Shown here: one piece after another, positions 1 through 7,791 of the stretch
How positions within the stretch are numbered: the first letter of the stretch is position 1
How the letters are laid out: the number at the start of each line of letters is the position of its first letter
NCBI GenBank assembly: GCA_002367815.1
Contig: DFDG01000067.1
Span: 1-18,600, forward strand
DNA length: 18,600 bases
Direction of reading: 5' to 3'
DNA from: Opitutaceae bacterium UBA3033
GTDB taxonomy: Bacteria > Verrucomicrobiota > Verrucomicrobiia > Opitutales > Opitutaceae
Notes under the pieces: model-generated
Database searches by the model: none
Told to the model about the DNA's origin: nothing
What the model saw: only the letters and a program-made list of their open reading frames with translations
Made by a program: the position numbers and the translations under genes

Positions 1-981
1 GTTTCGAATCTGGTCTGTAATTGTGAGTGCCACTTCAAGGGCACTTTTACCCAAGGCGGCTCCGACCTTGGGTTGTTTCGCTTCCCGAACACTATCGACA
101 AAGTGCGCCAACTCCAAAGCCAGCGGTTCACCTTTTTCCAGCGGAATCTCTTTGACGGGGATAGCGCTTAAATCACCCGCTTTTACCAAGCCGATTTTCA
201 TCTTCAAACCATAGGCAATGATATCGGATTTTTTCACGAGGTGCCCGGCCTGATTCATGAAATCGAGTGACAGGTAGGCATCGGATTGGAAAACGCGGAT
301 CTCGCGTTGTTTCTTCGTGCTCATGCGACTCGCGCTCAGGTTGGCGACGCAGCCATTGGCAAATTCGATCCGGGCATTCGCAATGTCTTCACCTTTCGAG
401 AGGACAGTCACGCCGACACTGTCGATGCGCTTGATGGGCGATTTTACCAAAGCCAGCACGATGCCGATGTCATGGATCATCAGATCCAACACCACTCCCA
501 CTTCGGTGCCACGTGGCTGATAGGGCGCCAAGCGTTCGGCCGTGATGTATTGGGGGGCACTGACCTGCTTTTCGAGAAAGCCCATCACAGGGTTGAAATG
601 TTCGATGTGCCCCACCTGCACCAAACAGCCGTGCTCGCGGGCCGCTGCCAACACTTGCTCGGCTTCCTCCAAATTGGCGCATAGCGGTTTCTCAATCAGG
701 AGGTGTGCATGTTTGGCCAGCAGCGGCAAAGCCACTTTGGCATGCAAATCTGTGGGCACGACGACCGAAACCGCATCACAGGCTTCTCCCAGTTCATCCA
801 AAGTGGCAAAACGGCGGCAATTGTATAACCCACAGATCTCGGCGGCGCGGGCATCGCTGGTTTCATAGATGCCACACAATTCCGCGCTGGGAAGGGCGGC
901 GTAGATGCGGGCATGGTGCTGACCCAGCGAGCCCACGCCAGCAACACCACAGCGGATACGTTCAGGAGATGCGAAAGGCAT
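1..981 (-). CDS. Gfo/Idh/MocA family NAD(P)-dependent oxidoreductase, 3' end outside window
   Basis: The reading frame starts at ATG 981 and stays open for 327 codons to base 1, so the C-terminus is missing. An N-terminal Rossmann fold shows the dinucleotide motif GVGSLG (residues 15-20). It is followed by the family's EKP motif (97-99), GHIEHFNP (124-131) and DLMIHDIG (166-173), where the histidine sits at the expected catalytic position. The stretch 199-241, with DIANARIEF, GCVANLSASR and the RVFQSD segment, resembles the subgroup found beside lpxA/lpxB in Gram-negatives, including GnnA, which oxidises UDP-GlcNAc at C3 to supply an aminated sugar for lipid A. A lipid-A role is therefore a reasonable guess, but the adjacent genes that would support it are outside the window. 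The gene is divergent from the dioxygenase at 1116. No convincing Shine-Dalgarno sequence precedes the start. Family certain, substrate inferred. Confidence 0.88.
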   Translation of the reverse strand, partial: MPFASPERIRCGVAGVGSLGQHHARIYAALPSAELCGIYETSDARAAEICGLYNCRRFATLDELGEACDAVSVVVPTDLHAKVALPLLAKHAHLLIEKPLCANLEEAEQVLAAAREHGCLVQVGHIEHFNPVMGFLEKQVSAPQYITAERLAPYQPRGTEVGVVLDLMIHDIGIVLALVKSPIKRIDSVGVTVLSKGEDIANARIEFANGCVANLSASRMSTKKQREIRVFQSDAYLSLDFMNQAGHLVKKSDIIAYGLKMKIGLVKAGDLSAIPVKEIPLEKGEPLALELAHFVDSVREAKQPKVGAALGKSALEVALTITDQIRN

Positions 982-1115
982 ACCCAATTGCAGTGGTATC
1001 ATCCCAATGTTGCAACGCGGGAAACAAAACGTTCATGCAAAAAGACACGCTCCGGTCTTGTGTTTGCTGCAAGTCCGCTCTCTAGGCTATGGAAAGTTAA
1101 CCCCCAAAGTATTTT

Positions 1116-1901
1116 ATGCTGACCCAACCTCTGTCGGAAAAAGAAGCCAACGATCTGCTTGATCGTTTTCACCGCGATGGCTTTGCCGTCTTACGCAATG
1201 TGTTCAGTTCCGACGAATGCGCCGCTTTACGCAAGATAACCGATAGCTATGCCGCCGATCCAAACTTTGAGGAACTACGCAGCACCTGGTTCGTGGTGCG
1301 CAACCCGCAGGACTACAGCTTCGAATTTACCAAACTCTTCATTCGCGAGCCCATCTACTCAATGGTGCAACAAATTCTCGGCCCGGACTGCCGGTATTGC
1401 GGACAAAACGTCATCCGCAATAAGCCCGGCGAAGCGGTGTCCAATTGGCATGTGGACGATAATAATAGGCTCGAGCATCCCCTGCCCCCGGAGATTCCCC
1501 GTTGGCCGGCCGGCGCACGTTTACCGCTCATTTGGCTTAGTGTTCAAGTCGCATTAACCGACATTGAAACTTTGGACGATGGTCCCACGGAAATCGTGCC
1601 GGGCAGTCATTACTCAGGTCGTTTGACCCCCAATGAAAACCCGGAATTCGAAGGCAAAGGTGTGGAGCACGTTTATTGTAAAGCCGGTGACATCTATCTG
1701 TTCAATCATCAGACATGGCATCGCGGCCGACCCAACACTGGCAAACGCACCCGCTACCTCATGCAATTGCAATACGCGCGGGGAGACAACCTCGCCTTCC
1801 GTTGCCAAGTGGCCGAGCCCACTCCGGCCATGGATAAGATGCTGGTCGGTGCCGACCCCAAACTTGTGCACGTGATGACCGGCCGGGCCAAATATGTCTA
1901 A
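1116..1901 (+). CDS. Phytanoyl-CoA dioxygenase (PhyH) family protein
   Basis: A 261-residue protein of the non-haem Fe(II)/2-oxoglutarate dioxygenase superfamily, PhyH branch. The N-terminus (FHRDGFAVLRNVFSSDEC, about 18-35) is the usual PhyH opening. The iron triad is visible as H112-x-D114 (in NWHVDDNN) and a distal histidine in QTWHRGRPN, most likely H202. R211 or R213 is placed to hold the 2-oxoglutarate carboxylate. GPTEIVPGSH (156-165) is the usual strand before the distal histidine. Length is normal and the enzyme appears complete, soluble and active. Bacterial PhyH proteins hydroxylate very diverse small molecules, so the substrate cannot be read from sequence. It stands alone, divergent from the oxidoreductase and convergent with the lolD-type gene. 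A purine run (GGAAAG near 1091) is too far from the ATG to be a good ribosome site. Confidence 0.9.
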   Translation: MLTQPLSEKEANDLLDRFHRDGFAVLRNVFSSDECAALRKITDSYAADPNFEELRSTWFVVRNPQDYSFEFTKLFIREPIYSMVQQILGPDCRYCGQNVIRNKPGEAVSNWHVDDNNRLEHPLPPEIPRWPAGARLPLIWLSVQVALTDIETLDDGPTEIVPGSHYSGRLTPNENPEFEGKGVEHVYCKAGDIYLFNHQTWHRGRPNTGKRTRYLMQLQYARGDNLAFRCQVAEPTPAMDKMLVGADPKLVHVMTGRAKYV

Positions 1902-1951
1902 TGCACTAATTTCAGATAGGAACAACGCCAACCCCGGAATCAATCATGTGG

Positions 1952-1971
1952 TCCCAATTTCATCTTTGGGA
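1952..1971. terminator. Weak hairpin between convergent genes
   Basis: TCCCAA and TTGGGA form a 6-bp stem with an 8-nt loop about 50 bp after the dioxygenase stop codon. No T-run follows, so this is at best a weak or incidental structure. The rest of 1902-2050 shows no reading frame or recognisable site. Confidence 0.2.
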
Positions 1972-2050
1972 TGTATGTTAATGCAGAGGATACAAAGATA
2001 TGTGATCAGAGTTTTGTTTGAGCACGGTCTGCAGTTCAACGGGACCTGAA

Positions 2051-2713
2051 TTATCCTAACAGCCCTGCGTGCAATTCCAATTGACGTCCGCAACGAGCCG
2101 CATGTTTAACATTATGGGTTACAATAACTAATGATGTATCCGTTTCTCGGCAAAGCGTGAGCAAAAGCTCAATAACCGTTTCGCCGGTGCCTTCATCAAG
2201 ATTGCCAGTGGGTTCGTCCGCCAAAATCATTTTCGGCTGATTCATTAACGCCCGGGCCAGAGCCACGCGTTGGCGCTCACCACCAGAAAGTTGATTTGGC
2301 AGATGCGTGGCCCTATCGACCAACCCGACTCTGCTCAGCAAATCTAACGCCCGCGCCCTTTCTGAGCGACCGATTCGGCCGCGAATCCGGGCCGCCATCA
2401 GGACATTCGCCAAGGCATCCATTTCCGGAATCAAATAGAACGACTGAAAGACCATTCCCAAATAATCAGCCCGTGATGCTGCTGAAATATTTTTCGTCCC
2501 ACCCCAAGTGATGGAGCCACTTTCAGGTTCATCAAGCCGGGCAAATAGATGCAACAGGGTGGATTTGCCCGAGCCGGATTCACCACGAATACTCACCGTC
2601 TCGCCAGGGGCGACTACAAGTGTCGCACCGCGCAACACTTCGATCCGGCGATCGCCGCTGACAAAGGTCTTGTGCACTTCGCAAGCCGATAGGACTGAAG
2701 TGGGATTATTCAC
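2051..2713 (-). CDS. lolD: LolD-type ABC transporter ATP-binding protein
   Basis: A 220-residue ABC ATPase of the MacB/LolD class, the size of a lone ATPase subunit. Walker A is GESGSGKS (about 43-50), the Q-loop is MVFQSFYLIP, the signature is LSGGERQR, Walker B is MILADEPTGNLD, and the switch histidine is in VIVTHN. It should power the permease encoded just upstream in releasing mature lipoproteins from the inner membrane to LolA for outer-membrane delivery. The start is GTG at 2713, lying inside the last codons of the permease gene and overlapping it by 8 bp, so the two are almost certainly translationally coupled. The start codon is rarer than ATG but is forced by the overlap and by the family-like N-terminus. 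MacB-type export is the alternative; the lysS-permease-ATPase order favours Lol. Confidence 0.9.
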   Translation of the reverse strand: MNNPTSVLSACEVHKTFVSGDRRIEVLRGATLVVAPGETVSIRGESGSGKSTLLHLFARLDEPESGSITWGGTKNISAASRADYLGMVFQSFYLIPEMDALANVLMAARIRGRIGRSERARALDLLSRVGLVDRATHLPNQLSGGERQRVALARALMNQPKMILADEPTGNLDEGTGETVIELLLTLCRETDTSLVIVTHNVKHAARCGRQLELHAGLLG

Positions 2714-3941
2714 TGCGCAAGGCCTCCACTGGTTTTAGTCTCGCCGCCCGCCAGGCTGGGATCAATCCGGCCAGCGTAGAGATGACAATCGCAGAAACAA
2801 CGATAAGAATCCTGTCGTTCGGCGCCAAGTGCGCCGGCAATTGGCTAAATTGGTAAAACCGCGTGAGCACTTCCTCGCTGCCGGTCAATTCAGTGAAAAC
2901 GCGGATCAGGTCGTTGCGGAAATAAAGGAAGGTATAGCCCAAGCCGAGACCCAACACCGTGCCCACAAATCCAATGATGAATCCTTGAAAACAAAAACAT
3001 GCGGCCACATGGCGAGGTTTGGCGCCGAGCGCACCAAGCAGACCGATCTCGCGAGTTTTACGCACCACCGAGATGAGTAGCGAACTGGTCACTGAAAACG
3101 CCGCCACCACAATGATAAAGGTTAACAGAAAAAAGATCATGTTCTTTTCCAATTGCAGGACAAAGAGGAAGTCCTGGTTGGCATTCATCCAGGATCGCGC
3201 GATCGCGTTGGAATCCTTTCCCAATGCCACATTGATGCTCGACGCAACCTCGTCGGCATCCGCATCAGGTGCGATCTTGACATTGATCCCGTGCACAGAA
3301 TTTCCCATGCCATAGAGATCCTGCATCGTGCGCAACGTCACCAGCACCACCGAACTGTCGAGTTGTTGGTGCCCAATTTCAAATATTCCCACGACCTCGA
3401 GCTCGCGCGGTAACATCACTTCATCGTTTTTCATCTTCTCCAACAAAAGTGGGGAATATATCTGCACCTTGCTGCCCAATCGCGCGCCCACCGAGATCGC
3501 AAGTTTCGCACTGAGAATCACGGAGTCATCATCAAGGTCATCCAGTGACCCCAGCCGAACATATCGCCGCAAAGGCACTACATCGCCCACGCGATTGATA
3601 TCTATCCCCTGAATGAGTGGATATTCCGCTTTCCGATCATGCTCCAACATGGCGACCCCTTCGGCAAAGGGAGTGGCCGCCACCACACCGGGCACTTTCA
3701 CGATTCGGGCCAAAGTGACTTCCGGCTGATCAATAAAGCCATAGGATCGCACCTGCACTTCGCCCTGAGTATCCACAATCATCTGGCGGATCTGATAACC
3801 AAAACCGCCCATCACCGAAATGGATACGACCAGCAGCGCCACGCCCAATGCCACGCCCATCACCGAAATCGCCGTAAAAAACGGAAACTTTTTCCCGCTG
3901 GGGAACAGCTGTTTCAGGGCGAGGTATAGATACCAGGGCAT
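2706..3941 (-). CDS. LolC/LolE-type lipoprotein-releasing permease
   Basis: A 411-residue permease with the LolC/E layout. It has one transmembrane helix near residues 22-46, a long periplasmic domain (about 47-265, MacB-PCD type), then three helices (about 270-300, 316-345, 375-400) forming the FtsX domain. The cytoplasmic loop VRKTREIGLLGALGAKPRHV, which couples to the ATPase, is conserved, as is the terminal GLIPAWRAARLKPVEALRSE. It works in the inner membrane with the LolD protein encoded by the overlapping next gene to pass lipoproteins to LolA. Only one such permease is seen, as in many bacteria whose single LolC/E-like (LolF) protein forms a homodimer, so LolC and LolE cannot be told apart. 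It lies 88 bp after lysS on the same strand, a pairing seen in other phyla. No Shine-Dalgarno sequence is visible. Confidence 0.9.
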   Translation of the reverse strand: MPWYLYLALKQLFPSGKKFPFFTAISVMGVALGVALLVVSISVMGGFGYQIRQMIVDTQGEVQVRSYGFIDQPEVTLARIVKVPGVVAATPFAEGVAMLEHDRKAEYPLIQGIDINRVGDVVPLRRYVRLGSLDDLDDDSVILSAKLAISVGARLGSKVQIYSPLLLEKMKNDEVMLPRELEVVGIFEIGHQQLDSSVVLVTLRTMQDLYGMGNSVHGINVKIAPDADADEVASSINVALGKDSNAIARSWMNANQDFLFVLQLEKNMIFFLLTFIIVVAAFSVTSSLLISVVRKTREIGLLGALGAKPRHVAACFCFQGFIIGFVGTVLGLGLGYTFLYFRNDLIRVFTELTGSEEVLTRFYQFSQLPAHLAPNDRILIVVSAIVISTLAGLIPAWRAARLKPVEALRSE

Positions 3942-4029
3942 AAGTCGATATTAGCCACAACCACCACCGAAAGGCACCCTTTGTCCTGATCCCTTGGGGG
4001 CGAGTTTTGCGCTGATTATGGTCATGGCG

Positions 4030-5526
4030 TTACTTCGCCTCAGACGGCCGCAGTTGGGGGAAAAGAATCACGTCGCGAATACTTTCGGCCCCGGTCAACA
4101 GGATGCACAAACGATCAATGCCGACCCCCATCCCACCGGCCGGTGGCATCCCATGTTCCAAGGCGAGGAGGAAATCGTGGTCGATATTCTGCTGCTCGCC
4201 ACCGGCCTGCGCCGCAAACATTTCCCGCTGCACGAATGGATCATTCTGCTCCGAATAGGCCGGCGCAACCTCCATGCCACCAATGCAAAGTTCAAACACG
4301 TCGATGGTGGTCTCATCTCCTTGGGTGATCTTGGCGAGGGGGCAGAGCTGCTTGGGCAGATGAGTAACAAAGGTGGGTTGGATCAACGTGGGTTCAATAC
4401 GCTTGGAAAACACCTCGTTGGTCACTTCAAAATCTTCCCAGTCCGGGGCGCACTTTAGGCCGAGCTTTTCTGCGGCCGCGATTTTCTCCTCCTTGCTGCG
4501 CTCAAACCAAGCGGGATCGTTGGTTTCAGTCCGAATCAGGTCCTTGTATTTGGCTTCACGCCATTCACCGGTGAAATCGATATCCTGCCCACTGGCGGCG
4601 TGCTTGATCGAAGTTGAGCCCAACACCTCTCGGCAGATAGATGTGAGCATGTCTTTGATCAACGTCATCATGCCCCGATAATCACTGTAGGCCTGATAGA
4701 CTTCGAGCATAGTGAACTCGGGATTATGCCGGCGGGATACGCCCTCGTTGCGGAAAATCCGACCGATCTCGAATACCCGATCAAAGCCACCCACCAACAG
4801 GCGCTTAAGCCGGAGCTCAGTGGCAATCCGCAAGACAAAATCAGTATCCAAAGCATTGTGATGCGTGACGAATGGCCGCGCCGCCGCACCTCCTGCGGTC
4901 GATTCAAGCACCGGAGTTTCCACTTCAATAAAGCGGCGATCTTCCAGGAAACGGCGGATGTGTGAAATAATTTTGGACCGCTGCATCAGGCGTTGGCGCG
5001 ACTCCTGATTCACGATCAAATCAAGGTAGCGTTGACGATAAACCTGCTCAGCATCGCTTAGCCCATGCCACTTCTCGGGCAGGGGATGCAGGGCCTTCGA
5101 TACCAGAGTGTAACTCTCGGCCCGCACGGTCACCTCTCCCGTCTTGGTCTTGAACAATGTGCCGGGCACGCCGATGATGTCGCCAATATCGAGTTTCTTG
5201 AAAGTTGCATACGCATCTTCGCCGATTGCGTCTTTGCGGACGTAGAGTTGGAGAATACCCTGCTGATCGAGGATCTTCACAAACTGGCTCTTCCCCATGT
5301 CGCGAATCACCACCAGTCGACCTGCCACGGCTACTTTGACAGTATTGTCCTCACCCTCTATATAGGCCTGCAACGCTTCATCCGAAAAATGCGTTGCCGG
5401 GAAATTGGCGCGGTAGGGATCCTGCCCAGCGGCACGCAAATCGTGCAGCTTGGCGAGTCGCACGGCATGCTGGTCATGGGAAATATCTGCTGGGTTCTCA
5501 CTCATGGAAACGGAGGTATTAGCCAT
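4030..5526 (-). CDS. lysS: Lysyl-tRNA synthetase, class II
   Basis: Charges tRNA-Lys with lysine in the cytoplasm. Starting at ATG 5526 the protein has 498 residues, normal for bacterial LysRS. An OB-fold anticodon-binding domain (about 64-149, with VAVAGRLVVIRDMGKSQFVK near its start) precedes the class II core. Motif 2 is FEIGRIFRNEGVSRRHNPEF (253-271) and motif 3 is GMPPAGGMGVGIDRL (459-473). The frame extends further to 5604, but family N-termini argue against that start. 5526 is preceded by AGGG at suitable spacing, and a second possible ATG at 5505 gives the typical MSENP-type beginning. The lysine-recognition segment reads CIGGMEVAPAYSEQNDP (414-430); the usual Asn and Phe of the N-x-F-S-E-L-N-D element are Pro and Tyr here. 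The gene leads the permease/LolD block. Confidence 0.95.
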   Translation of the reverse strand: MANTSVSMSENPADISHDQHAVRLAKLHDLRAAGQDPYRANFPATHFSDEALQAYIEGEDNTVKVAVAGRLVVIRDMGKSQFVKILDQQGILQLYVRKDAIGEDAYATFKKLDIGDIIGVPGTLFKTKTGEVTVRAESYTLVSKALHPLPEKWHGLSDAEQVYRQRYLDLIVNQESRQRLMQRSKIISHIRRFLEDRRFIEVETPVLESTAGGAAARPFVTHHNALDTDFVLRIATELRLKRLLVGGFDRVFEIGRIFRNEGVSRRHNPEFTMLEVYQAYSDYRGMMTLIKDMLTSICREVLGSTSIKHAASGQDIDFTGEWREAKYKDLIRTETNDPAWFERSKEEKIAAAEKLGLKCAPDWEDFEVTNEVFSKRIEPTLIQPTFVTHLPKQLCPLAKITQGDETTIDVFELCIGGMEVAPAYSEQNDPFVQREMFAAQAGGEQQNIDHDFLLALEHGMPPAGGMGVGIDRLCILLTGAESIRDVILFPQLRPSEAK

Positions 5527-5677
5527 GCCCTGCCCTATGGCGCAAACGGAATCTTGCACTCTCTCAGACAAGGAATCACTTGCGGACCCCCTGTCCGGTT
5601 GCATGATGCCCGACTAATCGGCTCCGAACAGGCTTAGGCGAGTCGATAAATTCACCACCCCATCGCATCCAGCATTC

Positions 5678-6838
5678 ATGAAAATTATCCTCAAGCTCCT
5701 CGCCGGTATGATCGCCGGCATCCTAATCGGACTTTATACGCCGGATTGGACGATCCGTTCCTTGCTCACGGTTTACGAAGCAATCGGGCAGCTTATAAAA
5801 TTTACGATCCCTCTGATCATCCTGTTTTATATCACCAACGGAATCGCCAGCCTACCCAGTAACTCCGGCAAACTCCTTGGGCGCACCGTGGCCTTTTCCT
5901 ATGGCTCCACTTTGCTCGCCGGCATTCTTGCCTTTTTGGTCGCCAGTGTCGTCCTGCCGATGCTCGCGCCCGTGGCCGCTGAGGTTGGCCATGAATCCAT
6001 GGCACATACTGCATTCATCAAGTTGGAAGTCCCGCCCCTTTTTGGCGTGATCAGCGGCTTGGTTGCCGCGTTTATCTTTGGCATCGGTATCAGTGCTACT
6101 CGCAGTGAAGGGCTTAAAAATATCTTCGCCCAAGGGTGCACTATCATCGAAGGCCTATTGAGCAAAGTGATCATCCCCTTACTGCCACTATATATCGCAG
6201 GTGTCTTTGCGGCGATGGCGGCTGACGGCAGCGTCTTCACTACTTTGCAGGCATTCGGCAAAGTGCTGGTGCTCGTCGTCATCATGCATTGGGTATGGCT
6301 GAGCGCTTTGTTTATCGTTACCGGTATCCTCAATGGCCGCTCACCGATCGAGCTGATTCGAGCGATGATGCCAGCGTATTTCACCGCCCTCGGGACCATG
6401 TCGAGCGCCGCCACGATTCCCGTCACGCTGCGTTCGGTTAAAGCCGCGAAAGTCAGGGAACCAATTGCGAATTTCGTCGTGCCCCTCTGTGCCAATATTC
6501 ATTTATCCGGATCCACCATCACCCTCGTCACCTGCACCAGTGCGGTGATGTTGATGACGTCGGGCGTCGGCATTCCATCCTTGGGCGCCATGTTACCTTT
6601 CATCATGATGCTCGGCATCATCATGATCGCGGCCCCGGGTGCACCCGGTGGCGCAGTAATGTCGGCCATTGGTCTGTTGACCTCGATGTTGGGATTCAAT
6701 GAATCGCAGGTCGCCCTGATGATCGCGCTTTATCTCGCTCAAGACAGTTTTGGCACGGCGACCAATGTCACCGGTGACGGCGTCATCGCAATTTGGATGG
6801 ACCGTTTCTTCGGGAAGCAGATTGAGGACGCTGCTTAA
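5678..6838 (+). CDS. Dicarboxylate/amino acid:cation symporter (DAACS) family transporter
   Basis: A 386-residue inner-membrane transporter of the GltP/GltPh/SstT fold, with about eight hydrophobic segments and two re-entrant loops. The first loop contains GTMSSAATIP (239-248), equivalent to the serine-rich hairpin. The second contains GAPGGAVM (321-328), and helix 8 reads DSFGTATNVTGDG (356-368). Substrate is uncertain. By hand alignment, D356, N363 and D367 match the conserved helix-8 residues, but the arginine that binds the side-chain carboxylate of glutamate or aspartate is Gly359. The NMDGT sodium motif of helix 7 is HLSGS (275-279). A neutral or non-amino-acid substrate and changed ion coupling are therefore plausible. 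Its stop codon overlaps the stop codon of the convergent glycosidase gene. No ribosome-binding site is evident. Confidence 0.88.
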   Translation: MKIILKLLAGMIAGILIGLYTPDWTIRSLLTVYEAIGQLIKFTIPLIILFYITNGIASLPSNSGKLLGRTVAFSYGSTLLAGILAFLVASVVLPMLAPVAAEVGHESMAHTAFIKLEVPPLFGVISGLVAAFIFGIGISATRSEGLKNIFAQGCTIIEGLLSKVIIPLLPLYIAGVFAAMAADGSVFTTLQAFGKVLVLVVIMHWVWLSALFIVTGILNGRSPIELIRAMMPAYFTALGTMSSAATIPVTLRSVKAAKVREPIANFVVPLCANIHLSGSTITLVTCTSAVMLMTSGVGIPSLGAMLPFIMMLGIIMIAAPGAPGGAVMSAIGLLTSMLGFNESQVALMIALYLAQDSFGTATNVTGDGVIAIWMDRFFGKQIEDAA

Positions 6839-7791
6839 AATCCAAACTCCTTCAATGCGGCAGCATCTACGATCTGAGTGATCGTCGGTTCTGCCGCTGA
6901 CCAATCGAGCAAGCCCACCCGCAATCGGTAATCGGCGAGACCGAAATAGGCGACCATCCAGCGGTCCCCAACTCGTTTGATAACTTCCATCGCGGTGATG
7001 TCATCGCGCAATGCTGTCGGCATGACATCGGGCCAACGGAATGGATTGTCGGAATCCACGTAGCTCCACGCATGGTGTCCGCCGAAAAACAATCGCCAGC
7101 GACCATCATCCAGCTCTTGCACATTGCTCGACTCGCACTGGTTCCACGCGTTGAAGGCGTAGGCAAAACCTTCGTCGTGCCACGTCACTAAATCTGTAGA
7201 GGATGCCCGTGCCACGCAGCCATTGCCGTCTTTTTTTACGGCGGTGTAATACATCTGAAATCTTTCATCGTGCTCGATCACATGCGCATCGCGGCACGCA
7301 GCCCCTCCCGTCGTCGGGCAAAACGCCCAATCGTATTCTTCGGGTCGTATCACTGGCCGGTCACTCGCACGCACCCAATGAAACAGATCACTCGATGTCG
7401 CCACGCCGATGCGTTGCGTGTTATCCGTGGCCACTCCGGTGTAGAACATCCAGTGCTTGCCAGCGCGCTCGATTACATAGGGCGCAAACACGTGTCCATG
7501 ATCCCATCCTCTCACATCAATAAAGAAGCACGGTTCGTGTGTTTCCCAAGATTGAAAATCGTGCGTCGTGGCATGGCCGAAAAATAATTCATTGCCGGGT
7601 AATCCGCAACTCACCCCCGGTGTCCCTGCGATATGATAGAGGTGCCAAACTCCACCCACTTCATGCAGACAAAAATCCTTCAGATAAAACCCCAAAGGCG
7701 CATAACCAACTTTAAGCCAATCCTCCTGATGCTGCCGCTGCCGCGTGATCGCGTCGCGGTAGCATTTGTAATCCATGTTCTCAAAGTTCAT
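6835..7791 (-). CDS. Five-bladed beta-propeller glycosidase, clan GH-J/GH43-like
   Basis: A 318-residue protein without signal peptide, so probably cytoplasmic. Repeated blade signatures such as GVWHLYHIAG, KHWMFYTGVAT, RFQMYYTAV and RWRLFFGG, each followed by T/SSD-L/FxxW, mark the propeller of GH32/GH43/GH68/GH130-type enzymes. Candidate catalytic acids by position are D39 (LKDFCLHE), D168 (CRDAHV, like the RDP motif of GH32) and E220 (QCESSNV, where GH32 has ECP). These assignments are inferred. The start at 7791 is chosen because its ATG forms an ATGA overlap with the upstream DUF2961 gene's stop; a longer frame to 7857 would run into that gene. Coupling to DUF2961 suggests the two act on one glycan, possibly a fructofuranoside or arabinofuranoside. 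The exact GH family cannot be fixed by eye. Confidence 0.8.
   Translation of the reverse strand: MNFENMDYKCYRDAITRQRQHQEDWLKVGYAPLGFYLKDFCLHEVGGVWHLYHIAGTPGVSCGLPGNELFFGHATTHDFQSWETHEPCFFIDVRGWDHGHVFAPYVIERAGKHWMFYTGVATDNTQRIGVATSSDLFHWVRASDRPVIRPEEYDWAFCPTTGGAACRDAHVIEHDERFQMYYTAVKKDGNGCVARASSTDLVTWHDEGFAYAFNAWNQCESSNVQELDDGRWRLFFGGHHAWSYVDSDNPFRWPDVMPTALRDDITAMEVIKRVGDRWMVAYFGLADYRLRVGLLDWSAAEPTITQIVDAAALKEFGF

Noticed and set aside
286..684. Plus-strand 132-codon open frame
   Set aside because: It lies wholly antisense to the oxidoreductase gene, whose domains and motifs are clear; the peptide has no recognisable features.
1064..1093. Promoter for the first PhyH gene (TTGCTG, 18 bp, TATGGA)
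   Set aside because: Both hexamers are poor matches and such pairs occur by chance in this region.
5065..5637. Plus-strand 190-codon open frame
   Set aside because: It is antisense to lysS, which has all class II motifs; long shadow frames are common in this GC-rich DNA.
5899..6495. Minus-strand 198-codon open frame
   Set aside because: It mirrors the transporter gene; its proline- and serine-rich peptide is typical of a shadow frame.
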